From an alpha proteobacterium BAL199 (GTDB taxonomy: Bacteria; Pseudomonadota; Alphaproteobacteria; Thalassobaculales; Thalassobaculaceae), in NCBI GenBank assembly GCA_000171835.1, contig ABHC01000001.1, forward strand, positions 1-64,000: DNA of 64,000 bases, in the 5' to 3' direction. The notes under the pieces were generated by a model. The model was given only the letters and a program-made list of their open reading frames with translations. It ran no database searches and had not been told where the DNA came from. Shown in pieces: positions 7,714 through 15,511 of this stretch. The number at the start of each line of letters is the position of its first letter. The first letter of the stretch is position 1. The translations under genes and the position numbers were made by a program.

Positions 7714-8376
7714 ATGAACGACGGCCCGATGATTCCAGCCGACCGAGCCAAGCTGGTGGAGCGCAAGACCGCTTGGGCCCGCGAGCGCCGCGCACCGACC
7801 GGTCGGGCGGGCGATCCCGAGGCGCGCCGCCTGCCGCCCGGCCAGCAACGGGTCCGCGACTTCCCGGTCCTGGATCTCGGCACCCATCCGAACCTGAACC
7901 CCAGGGACTGGCGGCTGTCGGTCGAGGGGCTGGTGTCGACACCGACTGTGTTCTCGCTGGCCGACATCGAGGCGATCCCGCCGTTCGACGTGACCGCCGA
8001 CATCCATTGCGTCACCGCCTGGTCGCGGCTGGACAACCGCTGGCGCGGGGTGGCGACCCGCGACCTGATCGCCGAGGTCCGACCGCACGACGACGCGAAA
8101 TTCGTCATCGTGAAGAGCTACGACGGCTACACCACCAACCTGTCGATCGACTGGCTGTACGAGACCGACAGCCTGATCGCGACCCATTGGGAGGGCAAGC
8201 CGCTGACCCGAGAGCACGGCGGGCCGGCACGGCTGGTGATCCCGGCTTTGTATTTCTGGAAGAGCGCGAAATGGGTACGATCCATCCGCTTCGTCGCCCG
8301 CGACGTAAAAGGTTTCTGGGAGGCGCGCGGCTATCACGGCGTCGGTGACCCTTGGAAGGAACAGCGCTATGGGTAG
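7714..8376 (+). CDS. Sulfite-oxidase-like molybdopterin-dependent oxidoreductase
   Basis: This 220-residue protein has the sulfite oxidase/nitrate reductase molybdopterin fold (COG2041). DWRLSVEGLV, DIHCVTAWSRLDNRWRGV with the presumed Mo-coordinating Cys, and GPARLVIPALYFWKSAKWV are the conserved blocks. It is short compared with eukaryotic sulfite oxidase (no heme b5 or dimerisation domain) and has no Tat or Sec signal, so it is probably cytoplasmic. GGGAG precedes the ATG at 7714. It overlaps the glutathione peroxidase gene by eight bases and follows a sulfonate-type transporter, which is suggestive of sulfite detoxification, but the family also contains enzymes acting on oxidised methionine or unknown substrates. 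Confidence 0.8.
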   Translation: MNDGPMIPADRAKLVERKTAWARERRAPTGRAGDPEARRLPPGQQRVRDFPVLDLGTHPNLNPRDWRLSVEGLVSTPTVFSLADIEAIPPFDVTADIHCVTAWSRLDNRWRGVATRDLIAEVRPHDDAKFVIVKSYDGYTTNLSIDWLYETDSLIATHWEGKPLTREHGGPARLVIPALYFWKSAKWVRSIRFVARDVKGFWEARGYHGVGDPWKEQRYG

Positions 8377-8932
8377 GATGGTGCGCGCGGTCGCGGTGGC
8401 CGCGCTGATGGTGCTTGGAGGCTGGACCATGACGGCGGGCGCCAAGACGGCGGAAACGGCCTGGGATTTCACCTTCACCTCGATCGACGGCGAAGCGATG
8501 CCGCTGTCGGCCTATCGCGGCAAGGCGCTGCTGGTGGTCAACACCGCTTCGCGCTGCGGCTTCACCCCGCAATACGAGGGGCTGCAGGCGCTGTGGGAAC
8601 GCTATCGTGAGCGCGGCCTGGTGGTGATCGGCGTGCCGTCGAACGACTTCGGCGGCCAGGAGCCGGGCAGCGCTACCCAGATCAAGAGCTTCTGCGAAAC
8701 GAACTTCGCGGTCGACTTCCCGATGACCGACAAGAATCAGGTGGTCGGCGCGCAGGCCCATCCGTTCTACCGCTGGGCGGCCGTCGGCCTCGGCCCGGAC
8801 AAGGCGCCGAGCTGGAACTTTCACAAATACCTGATCGGGCCGGACGGCCAACTGGTGGCCTCGATCCCGACCCGGGTCGAGCCGACGTCGGAACCCGTGA
8901 TTGCCGCTGTGGAGAAGGTATTGCCGAAATGA
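8369..8932 (+). CDS. Glutathione peroxidase family protein, exported
   Basis: This 187-residue thioredoxin-fold peroxidase is preceded by a signal-like hydrophobic segment (residues about 5-22). The catalytic site is NTASRCGFTPQY with cysteine in place of selenocysteine, followed by the conserved GVPSNDFGGQEPG glutamine block and SWNFHKYLIGPDG tryptophan block, giving the C/Q/W triad. The ATG at 8369 has GGAAGG upstream and overlaps the sulfite-oxidase-like gene; the TGA overlaps the next ATG. It probably reduces peroxides or lipid hydroperoxides in the periplasm using thioredoxin-type reductants, as most bacterial Cys-GPx do. Confidence 0.85.
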   Translation: MGRMVRAVAVAALMVLGGWTMTAGAKTAETAWDFTFTSIDGEAMPLSAYRGKALLVVNTASRCGFTPQYEGLQALWERYRERGLVVIGVPSNDFGGQEPGSATQIKSFCETNFAVDFPMTDKNQVVGAQAHPFYRWAAVGLGPDKAPSWNFHKYLIGPDGQLVASIPTRVEPTSEPVIAAVEKVLPK

Positions 8933-9396
8933 TCCGTCCACTGACCGCCGCGCTTGCGGCCCTGCTGCTGCTTGCGGGACCGGCCGTCGCCATGGCGCCG
9001 GCACCGTCGACGGAGGCCTCGCCGGCCTCCGGCGGCTCCGACTACGACAAGGCGGTGGCGCTGATCGACAACGAGCGCTACGCCGAGGCGATCCCGTTGC
9101 TGGAATCGGCGGTGAAGAAGAACCCCAAGAGCCCGGACGCCTGGAGCCAGCTTGGATTCGCATCGCGCAAGACCGGCAATTGGAAGGCCGGCGAGGGTTA
9201 CTACGCCAAGGCCTTGGCACTCGATCCGAACCACCAGGAAGCGCTTGAGTATCTGGGCGAGTTGTATCTGGAGACCAACCGGCCCGACGAAGCTCAAGGA
9301 CTGTTGGCCAAGTTGGTGAAACTCTGCCCCGACGGCTGCGAGGCCCGCTCGGAACTCGAAGAGGCGATGGAAGCCCACGCGCGGAAGAAGAAATAA
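8929..9396 (+). CDS. Exported TPR-repeat protein
   Basis: This 155-residue protein has an N-terminal signal peptide (hydrophobic residues about 5-21, possible cleavage after AVA) and then tandem tetratricopeptide repeats over roughly residues 38-140 with the usual pattern (YAEAIPLLESAVKKNPKSPD, WKAGEGYYAKALALDPNH). A lysine-rich tail ends it. It starts in an ATGA overlap with the glutathione peroxidase, so translation is probably coupled. TPR proteins are protein-interaction scaffolds. A periplasmic partner role for the two upstream redox enzymes is inference. Confidence 0.8.
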   Translation: MIRPLTAALAALLLLAGPAVAMAPAPSTEASPASGGSDYDKAVALIDNERYAEAIPLLESAVKKNPKSPDAWSQLGFASRKTGNWKAGEGYYAKALALDPNHQEALEYLGELYLETNRPDEAQGLLAKLVKLCPDGCEARSELEEAMEAHARKKK

Positions 9397-9416
9397 CCTT
9401 CCACCGCCGACCCGGA

Positions 9417-9851
9417 TCAAGTGTCGATGGTTGCGCGGCCTTCCCCGCCCAGCTTGGTGGCGCAGTAGCCCATGACCGCTGCCACGATCGCGCCTTCCAG
9501 CACGAACCAGAATGGCGAGGACAGCGCTCCGTCCGGCCCGAACACCGCTGCCATGATGGCCTGCATATCGCGGTAGGCGAAGAACGTGAGGACGAAGTTC
9601 AACCACGCCCCGATGATCGGGGATCGCACCCACCAGGGCATCGGCAGCCTCAACACCGGGTGCCAGGTGACGACGCCGAACATTCCGATAACCGCGCCCA
9701 TCGTGACGTACCAGAGCAGGATGCCCCAACGAAGGTGCCAGTCGGCATCCGGGTAGATCTGCAACAGCACGAAGAATCCGATCAGGCCGACGACCAATCC
9801 GACCAGCTTGCCGATCCCGATCCGGGTTGTGAGCGATGATTTGGTGAACAT
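9417..9851 (-). CDS. Hypothetical integral membrane protein
   Basis: This protein of about 144 residues has four predicted membrane segments (around LVGLVVGLIGFFVLLQIY, WGILLWYVTMGAVIGMFGVV, PIIGAWLNFVLTFF and FVLEGAIVAAVMGYC). No enzymatic motif is seen and I do not recognise the family with confidence. GGAG lies six bases before the ATG at 9851, which decides this start over upstream ATGs. It is convergent with the TPR gene and is not clearly in an operon. Confidence 0.6.
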   Translation of the reverse strand: MFTKSSLTTRIGIGKLVGLVVGLIGFFVLLQIYPDADWHLRWGILLWYVTMGAVIGMFGVVTWHPVLRLPMPWWVRSPIIGAWLNFVLTFFAYRDMQAIMAAVFGPDGALSSPFWFVLEGAIVAAVMGYCATKLGGEGRATIDT

Positions 9852-10170
9852 TCTCATCTCCAGCGATGTGAAGCATCCTGACACGACGCAGCTTGGCAGC
9901 CTTGATCTCGATCATGAGCAAGCTCCGGCGGATGCTTCCGACGGCTCGCTCGACGGCGCAGCGCCCCGCTTGACGGCATGAGGCCGCGTCACTAGCGTCC
10001 CGCGCAGGCGCCGATTTGAGGCTCAGCTTGCGGGGGCGCCGCACAAGTATCCGCTAAAGCGAGTGGGCCGGAGGTTCGGCGTTCGACCGATCCGCCTCCG
10101 TCCGACGACCTGATCCAGAGCCTCGTTTTCAACCCGGCGCCGCCAGCGGCCCGCGCCGATGGAGAACGAG
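9852..10170. other. Intergenic region between a membrane protein and orphan parD
   Basis: About 320 bases. Long overlapping frames exist on the minus strand, but none resembles a known protein; a basic stretch near 9900-10010 is reminiscent of a decayed mobile-element gene but is not assignable. No terminal repeats or tRNA were seen. Confidence 0.35.
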
Positions 10171-10407
10171 ATGAACGTGTCCCTGAATCCGCATTTCGAA
10201 CGTTTCGTCGAGGAGGTCGTTGCCGGCGGCCGCTTCAAGTCGTCCAGCGAGGTGATCCGCGAGGGTTTGCGCCTGTTGGAGGAGCGCGAACTGCGACTGA
10301 TGGCGGTCCGCCGCCAACTGGACACCCCGACCCCGACAGCTGCACCGGTGGTGCCGGTCCGCGGCCCGGGCCTGTGGCTGCTGCACGACGAACGGGCGGC
10401 GGGGTAG
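10171..10407 (+). CDS. ParD-family antitoxin without a toxin partner
   Basis: This 78-residue ribbon-helix-helix protein begins MNVSLNPHFERFVEEVVAGG followed by FKSSSEVIREGLRLLEERE, the classic ParD/CopG DNA-binding domain (beta strand then two helices, residues 1-48). The C-terminus, which in ParD wraps the ParE toxin, is atypical: Pro/Thr-rich, ending RGPGLWLLHDERAAG. GGAG lies six bases before the ATG at 10171, so this start is preferred to the one at 10159. No parE-like frame follows, since the next gene is convergent. It is either an orphan regulator or the remnant of a toxin-antitoxin pair. Confidence 0.75.
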   Translation: MNVSLNPHFERFVEEVVAGGRFKSSSEVIREGLRLLEERELRLMAVRRQLDTPTPTAAPVVPVRGPGLWLLHDERAAG

Positions 10408-10414
10408 GCGAGAC

Positions 10415-10434
10415 GCCGGGGCGGGCACCCCGGC
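10415..10434. terminator. GC-rich hairpin between convergent genes
   Basis: A perfect 7-bp stem GCCGGGG/CCCCGGC with a six-base loop lies between the end of parD (plus) and the end of the lipoprotein gene (minus). No T-run follows on either strand, so it is only a candidate bidirectional terminator or RNA-stabilising hairpin. Confidence 0.4.
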
Positions 10435-10449
10435 ATCGCGTTCAACCTA

Positions 10450-11004
10450 TCAGGACTGCCCGGTCACCTTGCTCCATTCGCAGGGCAGCGGCTTGGTTCC
10501 GGTGACCAGCGCCGTCGCTTCGGTCCGATCGTCAGGCGTCAGGCCGGCCCAAAGAGCGGCGGCCGGCTTGCGCGCGTCGGCGACACCCAGGGCCTCGGCG
10601 CGGCGCAACCAAGCGTAGGCGACGGCCGGCTCGGTGCTGGAGCCGGCAACCTTCTGGGCGACCCGGCGCAACACCCGCACGCCCGAGACCACGTCGCCGG
10701 AGTAGATCTCGCCCAGCTTGAAAGCGGCCGGACCGTGGTTCTGGGACGCAGCCTTGCACAGCCACGCCACCGATTGCGGTGTGTTGTAGAAACCCTGGCC
10801 GCCTTCATCCAGCGAGCAGCACATCGCCTTGCCGACCTTGTACTGTGCCTCGGCGTTGCCGGTCTGCGCGGCGGCGATGTTGTTCGACACCACGACCTTG
10901 TCCTTGGCGATGTTGGCACCTTCGGTGGCGGCGCCGACGCAGCCGGCCAGCGCGAACAGCGCCAGCGCGCCAAGAACACTCACAGTACGTCGCATCGAGA
11001 TCAT
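10450..11004 (-). CDS. Sel1-like repeat lipoprotein
   Basis: This 184-residue protein has an N-terminal lipoprotein signal (basic MISMRR, hydrophobic stretch, lipobox LAGC with Cys22), then Sel1/TPR-like repeats such as AEAQYKVGKAMCCSLDEGG, SVAWLCKAASQNHGPAAFKLGE and AYAWLRRAEALGVADAR. It is predicted to be lipid-anchored in the periplasm. GGGAGGGG upstream supports ATG 11004. Sel1 proteins scaffold envelope or signalling complexes; no specific partner can be assigned. It is the last gene of a minus-strand run that includes the EamA transporter 60 bp upstream. Confidence 0.75.
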   Translation of the reverse strand: MISMRRTVSVLGALALFALAGCVGAATEGANIAKDKVVVSNNIAAAQTGNAEAQYKVGKAMCCSLDEGGQGFYNTPQSVAWLCKAASQNHGPAAFKLGEIYSGDVVSGVRVLRRVAQKVAGSSTEPAVAYAWLRRAEALGVADARKPAAALWAGLTPDDRTEATALVTGTKPLPCEWSKVTGQS

Positions 11005-11063
11005 CGATCCCCTCCCATGTGGTTGACGGGATAATGGACCGGCCGGGGCGGGCACTCAACCGC

Positions 11064-11987
11064 TTACGGTGTGGATCGTCCGCGAACCCGCTCCCGCCAC
11101 GCCAGCACCACCGCGCCGGCGATGATCAACGCCGCGCCGCTGGCCGAAGCGACGGTCGGGACCTCTCCGAACACCGCAAAGTCATACAGGGCCGCGAACA
11201 CCAGGGTGGCGTAGAACAGCGGCACCACGAAACTGGCGTCGCCGCGGCGCAGCGCCAGGATGAACATCGACTGGGCGGTGACCATCACCGTGCCGATGGC
11301 GGCCAGCAGCGCCCACTGCGCCGGGCTTGGCCAGATCCACACGAACGACGCGGCGGTGATCGCGATCGCTGCACCCAGGGCGTTGTTGATCGCGAGGATG
11401 CGCAGCATCGGCTCGCCGGTCCGGTTCTCGCCGCCGGTCAGGCGTTTCACCAGGATGGTCTCCACCCCCATGAAGCAGGCCGACGCCAGGGCGACCAGCG
11501 CGATCGGCTGGAACGCCTCGGCGCCGGGCCGGATCAGCACCAGGGCGCCGACCAGCGCGATCGCCGCGGCACCCCAGCGCCACGGCCCGACCTTCTCCCC
11601 CAGCAACGGGATTGCCAGCACCATCGCCACCATCGGGCTGAGAAAGCTGATCGCCGTCGCATCGGCCAGCCGCATGGCGGCAGCGGCGGCGAACATGGTG
11701 GTGACGGCACCCCAGCCGCAGATCGTGCGGCCGACGTGCACCGGCCAGGCGGCTCCCTTCAGGCTCGGTCGGAACCAGAGCAGGATCGGGGTCAGGGTCA
11801 GCAGTGCGAAGGCGAACCGTCCGGCGCTGATCTGCAGGGGGTGCAGCGCCTCGCCGCCGATACCCCGGCCGAGCGCCTTGCCCATCAGGGTGGTAGCGGC
11901 GATGCATGCGCACGCCGCCAGCATCAACCCGACGGCGACCAGGGGCGAGCTGCGTTGAGGTGCCGACGGTGCGGGCTCAGATGCCAC
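11064..11987 (-). CDS. EamA/DMT family transporter
   Basis: This 307-residue inner-membrane protein has ten predicted helices in two EamA repeats of five. MRLADATAISFLSPMVAMVL and RRGDASFVVPLFYATLVFAA are the conserved ends of each repeat, and GRTICGWGAVTTMFAAAAAM is the hallmark third helix. It starts with GTG inside the end of the CoA-transferase gene (11-base overlap), so it is translationally coupled. DMT proteins export or exchange amino acids and other small metabolites; the substrate is unknown. A second, similar EamA protein is at 34581. Confidence 0.8.
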   Translation of the reverse strand: MASEPAPSAPQRSSPLVAVGLMLAACACIAATTLMGKALGRGIGGEALHPLQISAGRFAFALLTLTPILLWFRPSLKGAAWPVHVGRTICGWGAVTTMFAAAAAMRLADATAISFLSPMVAMVLAIPLLGEKVGPWRWGAAAIALVGALVLIRPGAEAFQPIALVALASACFMGVETILVKRLTGGENRTGEPMLRILAINNALGAAIAITAASFVWIWPSPAQWALLAAIGTVMVTAQSMFILALRRGDASFVVPLFYATLVFAALYDFAVFGEVPTVASASGAALIIAGAVVLAWRERVRGRSTP

Positions 11988-13200
11988 CTTTCGCGCGCTC
12001 CGCGGCGATCTCCGCCTCGCTCATCCCCAGGACCTCGGCGAGCACCTCGTCGGTGTGCTGGCCCAGGGTCGGCGGGGCGTGGCGGTAATGGATCGGCGTG
12101 CCCGACAGCTTCACCGGGTTGGCGATCAGCGGCACCGTGCCCTCTCCGGCCAGCGGATGCGGCAGGTCGACCTTCATGCCGCGCGCCTTGACCTGCGGGT
12201 CCTCGAACACCCGGTCGATGGTGTTGACCGGGCCGCACGGCACGTTGCCGGCTTCCAGCACCGCCACCCACTCGTCGGTGCTGCGGGTCGCGATGTGCTC
12301 GGCGATGCGCGGCGTCAGGTCGGCGCGGTTGCGGATGCGCAGCGGGTTGGTGGCGAAGCGCGGGTCGGCCTTCAGATCGGCGGCCCCGGCGATGTCGCAC
12401 CAGCGCTGGAACTGCCCGTCATTGCCGCAGGCCAGGATGACGTGGCCGTCGGATGTGGCGAACACCTCGTAGGGCACGATGTTGGGGTGAGCGTTGCCGA
12501 GCGGCTTCGGCACGTTTCCGGACACCAGGTAGTTGGTGCCCTCGTTGATCAGCCAGGCGACCTGGGTGTCCAGCAGGCAACAGTCGACGTGCTGTCCCTC
12601 ACCGGTGCGGTCGCGGTGGCGCAGGGCGGCCAGGATCGCGGTCGAGGCGTACATGCCGGTCATCACGTCGGTGATGCCGACGCCGACCTTCACCGGCTCC
12701 ACGCCGGGGGTGCCGGTGATGCTCATGATCCCGCCCATGCCCTGGGCCAGGAAGTCGTAGCCGGCGCGCTTGGCGTACGGGCCGGTCTGCCCGAATCCGG
12801 TAACCGAGCAGTACACCAGCTTCGGGAATTCCTCCTTGAGCTGCTCGTAGCCGAGGCCGAGCTTCGCCAGCGAGCCGACCTTGAAGTTCTCTACCAGCAC
12901 GTCGCACTCGGCCAGCAGCCGTTTGGCCAGCGCGATGCCCTCGGGCTTGGCGAGATCGAGGGTGATCGAGCGCTTGGAGCGGTTGGCGCACAGGTAGTAC
13001 GCGCTCTCGGTGGTGTCCTCGCCGTCGGCACCCTTGACGTAGGGCGGCCCCCAGCGGCGGGTATCGTCGCCCTCGCCGGGCCGCTCGATCTTGATCACGT
13101 CGGCGCCGAGATCGCCCAGCAGCTGGGTGCAGGTCGGCCCGGCCAGGATGCGGGTCAGGTCGAAGATGCGGACACCGTCGAGCGGCAGCGGGGTGGTCAT
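11977..13200 (-). CDS. Class III CoA-transferase (CaiB/BaiF family)
   Basis: This 407-residue CoA-transferase of the formyl-CoA/carnitine type moves CoA between carboxylic acids through an aspartyl-CoA anhydride. The N-terminal FDLTRILAGPTCTQLLGDLG followed by ADVIKIERPGEGDDTR is the family signature, and the catalytic Asp is expected in VGVGITDVMTGMYA. The C-terminal TDEVLAEVLGMSEAEIAALR-like tail is also typical. It begins ATG at 13200, ten bases after a GST gene, and its end overlaps an EamA transporter. The acid is unknown. Class III transferases activate 3-sulfinopropionate, oxalate, carnitine and itaconate in different organisms, so a link with the desulfinase-like enzyme at 20307 is possible but unproven. 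Confidence 0.85.
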   Translation of the reverse strand: MTTPLPLDGVRIFDLTRILAGPTCTQLLGDLGADVIKIERPGEGDDTRRWGPPYVKGADGEDTTESAYYLCANRSKRSITLDLAKPEGIALAKRLLAECDVLVENFKVGSLAKLGLGYEQLKEEFPKLVYCSVTGFGQTGPYAKRAGYDFLAQGMGGIMSITGTPGVEPVKVGVGITDVMTGMYASTAILAALRHRDRTGEGQHVDCCLLDTQVAWLINEGTNYLVSGNVPKPLGNAHPNIVPYEVFATSDGHVILACGNDGQFQRWCDIAGAADLKADPRFATNPLRIRNRADLTPRIAEHIATRSTDEWVAVLEAGNVPCGPVNTIDRVFEDPQVKARGMKVDLPHPLAGEGTVPLIANPVKLSGTPIHYRHAPPTLGQHTDEVLAEVLGMSEAEIAAERAKGGI

Positions 13201-13210
13201 GGAAGCGTCC

Positions 13211-13837
13211 TCAGCGGGGTGTCAGCGGGTTCATGGCGGCTTGCGTGGGCACGGACTCGCGCACCGAGGACAGCGCCGCATACGGCTCCAGCCAAGCGGT
13301 CAGGGCCGGGCGGTCGGCGCGCCAGTCCGGGACCAGTTCGTAGAAGTCGACCATGCCGAGTGCGGCCACCAGGGCAAGGTCGCCGTAGGTAATGGCCGGT
13401 TCGGTCGCGGGCGCAGCGACAGTGCGGTCCAGGTGGTCGAGGGCGCGGATGGCGCGCTGCTGCTCGACCTGCAGGATGAAGGCGGACTGTTCCGACTTTG
13501 CGCGCCGGGTCTCGCGCGACCAGTTGGTGACACCCTCCAGGAAGCCACTCATCAGGCTCTCATGGGCCTGGGCCTGCCAGTCGTTGGCGCCGGGCAGCGA
13601 CGGCGGTCGGGAGCTGCGCTGGTCGAGATAGCCGCAGATCAGCCGGGATTCGCCAAGCGCCAGGTCGCCGTCGACCAGCAGCGGGATCTTGCCGAGCGGG
13701 CCATGCCGCAGGGCGGCACTGTCCGGGGTGCGCAGCGGCACCTGAACGAGCTCGATGCCGTCCATGATCCCGCCTTCGATCGCGACGATCCGGCAGATCC
13801 GCGCGTAGGGCGAATTGGGGGTGTAGTAGAGTTGCAT
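13211..13837 (-). CDS. Glutathione S-transferase family protein
   Basis: This 208-residue protein has an N-terminal thioredoxin-like GST domain (MQLYYTPNSPYARICRIVAI, then GKIPLLVDGDLALGESRLIC with the cis-Pro and the Glu-Ser glutathione-binding pair) and an all-helical C-terminal domain. It starts at the ATG at 13837, fifteen bases downstream of the methyltransferase stop and ten bases before the CoA-transferase, so it is part of a minus-strand operon. It could conjugate or isomerise an electrophile; the substrate is unknown. Confidence 0.8.
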   Translation of the reverse strand: MQLYYTPNSPYARICRIVAIEGGIMDGIELVQVPLRTPDSAALRHGPLGKIPLLVDGDLALGESRLICGYLDQRSSRPPSLPGANDWQAQAHESLMSGFLEGVTNWSRETRRAKSEQSAFILQVEQQRAIRALDHLDRTVAAPATEPAITYGDLALVAALGMVDFYELVPDWRADRPALTAWLEPYAALSSVRESVPTQAAMNPLTPR

Positions 13838-13851
13838 GGGGCTTGCTCCGG

Positions 13852-14580
13852 TTACGGTCGGACCGCGCTCAGGATTATCTGCCCGGCGGTCATCCAGTGC
13901 AGGTCGACGCCGGTGAAGCCCGCCTCGCGCAGCCAGTCCAGGTGTTCGACCACGGTCGACGGCTGGTCCATCGGGTCGAGGGCGGCGTGGCGGAAATGGT
14001 TCCAGTCGGCGCGTCGGAAGAGGTCGAAGCCCGTGCGGTTCCCGTCGAGCTCCAGGGAGCGCTGTTCTACCGCGTCGTCCCACAGATCGCCAGCGATCGC
14101 GGCACCGGCGTCGGTTGCCGGGCGGATCACGTCGGCCAGCACGAACACCCCGCCGTGGGCGAGGGCGCAGAACAGGTCGGCGAACAGAGCGCGTTTGCCG
14201 CAGCCGTCCAGGTGGTGGACCGCCAGCGAGGAGACGGCGGCGCGCAGCGGGGTATCGAATCGTCGCCAATCGGTGGCAGCGAGGTCGATTTGGCGAGTCA
14301 CCAGCCGGTCGGTGTCGCCGACGCGCTGTCTAGTGGCGGCAAGCATGCTGTCGGAGCCGTCATAGGCGTGGACGCGGGTGTCCGGCAGCCGGTCCAGCAG
14401 GGCGGCGGTCAGCAGGCCTTCGCCGCAGCAGATCTCCAGCACGTCGCCAATGGCGGCCGAGCGGGCCACCCGGTCGACGATCAACGCGATCTGCGTCTCG
14501 CGTTGCGGCACCGCGTAGCGCGACAGGTCGCGGTAGACGGTGCTTTCGGCCTCGGTCCAGGCGTGGTCAGGGTCGCTCAT
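13852..14580 (-). CDS. SAM-dependent class I methyltransferase
   Basis: This 242-residue Rossmann-like methyltransferase has motif I VLEICCGEGLLTAALLD, then YDGSDSMLAATRQRV for the acidic SAM-ribose contact, AAVSSLAVHHLDG as motif IV and GGVFVLADVIRP as motif V. This layout matches small-molecule methyltransferases of the Methyltransf_25/12 group. The C-terminal part (TVVEHLDWLREAGFTGVDLH) is common to this group. It is the first gene of a minus-strand run with GST, CoA-transferase and EamA genes, divergent from the GntR gene. The methyl acceptor is unknown. Confidence 0.75.
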   Translation of the reverse strand: MSDPDHAWTEAESTVYRDLSRYAVPQRETQIALIVDRVARSAAIGDVLEICCGEGLLTAALLDRLPDTRVHAYDGSDSMLAATRQRVGDTDRLVTRQIDLAATDWRRFDTPLRAAVSSLAVHHLDGCGKRALFADLFCALAHGGVFVLADVIRPATDAGAAIAGDLWDDAVEQRSLELDGNRTGFDLFRRADWNHFRHAALDPMDQPSTVVEHLDWLREAGFTGVDLHWMTAGQIILSAVRP

Positions 14581-14622
14581 GGGGCAAGCCTATCGCTTTC
14601 GCCCCGCCGCCGTCATCCCGCT

Positions 14623-14640
14623 GCGGCCCTTCGGGGCCGC
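14623..14640. repeat. Short GC-rich hairpin in a divergent intergenic region
   Basis: GCGGCCC and its complement GGGCCGC pair around a short TTCG loop, within CTGCGGCCCTTCGGGGCCGC. It lies upstream of both the methyltransferase (minus) and the GntR gene (plus). It resembles the short REP-like hairpins scattered in alphaproteobacterial genomes, but only one copy is in this window. Confidence 0.35.
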
Positions 14641-14695
14641 GCGATGCGCCGCCTCTCCGGGCGACAGGAACGCGGAAAGGCCGGTTGCTTCTGAA

Positions 14696-14726
14696 TTGAT
14701 AGATTAATATATTAGATTGCTATTGT
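14696..14726 (+). promoter_or_regulatory. gntR promoter with palindromic operator in the spacer
   Basis: TTGATA (14696-14701) is followed after 17 bases by GCTATT, with TATTGT two bases further on. The perfect palindrome TAATATATTA (14705-14714) sits inside the spacer, where bound repressor would block RNA polymerase. The same ten bases recur at 18474-18483, upstream of the TRAP transporter. This supports autoregulation by the GntR protein that follows. Confidence 0.6.
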
Positions 14727-14774
14727 GGCCTGCCGATTGGGCCGGACGCGCGCATAAGGAAAGCACGGGCGGGA

Positions 14775-15491
14775 ATGCCGGAGGACAACGCGAAGACCGA
14801 GCCACTGAAGCGCTGGTCGTTTGACCGCAAGCGACCGTTGGTGGATCAAGTATACGACGATCTGCGCCAGCGGATACTGGCATTCGAGCTGGCACCCGAC
14901 GCCAGCCTGTCTCGGCAGGATCTGTCCGAGCACTATGGCGTAAGCCAGACGCCACTGCGCGACGCGATCGGAAAGCTTGAGCGAGACGGGCTAGTCGAAA
15001 TCTACCCACAGTCCAAGACCGTCGTGACGCGGATCGACGTGGGACTGGTGCGCGAGACCCAGTTCATGCGCACCGCCTTCGAGGTCGAGATCGTCGGCAT
15101 GTTGGCGGCGGATCCGGGCAAGTCGAAGATCGCACCGGCCGAAGAGTCGGTCGAGCGCATGCGATGGACGCTTCAACGCGACCCCGGTTTCGACGAGTTC
15201 AACCGGCTCGACAAGGAGTTCCACCGCAACCTCTATGCGGCTGCCGACAAACTCGGCCTGTACGAGGTGGTGGAGTCGCGCAGCGGCCAGCTTGACCGGA
15301 TTCGCCGGTTGCACCTGCAGATGCGCGAAGAGAGCAAGTCGGCCGAGGTGGTGGCCGACCATGCCCGGATCGTGAGCGCGATCCGGACTTCCGACGTCGA
15401 GAACGCCCGTGCGGCCATGCGCGTGCACCTGTCGGGGACCTTGAGCCGGCTGGATAAACTGCGCGAACGTTTCCCCGGCTGCTTCGCCTGA
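14775..15491 (+). CDS. GntR-family regulator, FCD (FadR) subfamily
   Basis: This 238-residue regulator has a winged helix at residues about 20-88 (LVDQVYDDLRQRILAFELAP, then LSRQDLSEHYGVSQTPLRDA and IGKLERDGLVEIYPQSK) and an all-helical FCD ligand domain with the Asp/His metal-ligand pattern (FNRLDKEFHRNLYAAADKLG, VVADHARIVSAIR, MRVHLSGTLSRL). FCD domains usually bind carboxylates with a metal ion. It faces the convergent dctMQP genes, and TAATATATTA palindromes lie in its own promoter and in that of dctP. It is therefore probably the local repressor of the TRAP importer, relieved by the transported acid or a derivative. Confidence 0.85.
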   Translation: MPEDNAKTEPLKRWSFDRKRPLVDQVYDDLRQRILAFELAPDASLSRQDLSEHYGVSQTPLRDAIGKLERDGLVEIYPQSKTVVTRIDVGLVRETQFMRTAFEVEIVGMLAADPGKSKIAPAEESVERMRWTLQRDPGFDEFNRLDKEFHRNLYAAADKLGLYEVVESRSGQLDRIRRLHLQMREESKSAEVVADHARIVSAIRTSDVENARAAMRVHLSGTLSRLDKLRERFPGCFA

Positions 15492-15511
15492 ATCGCCTCG
15501 TTTGCGGTCGG

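Noticed and set aside
6047-7942. A 631-codon minus-strand frame opposite the ABC transporter genes
   Set aside because: Low-complexity composition, no homology pattern, and the plus strand has intact Walker motifs and permease helices.
9885-10044. Possible insertion-sequence remnant from a basic minus-strand frame
   Set aside because: No DDE or HTH motif, no terminal inverted repeats and no target-site duplication could be found.
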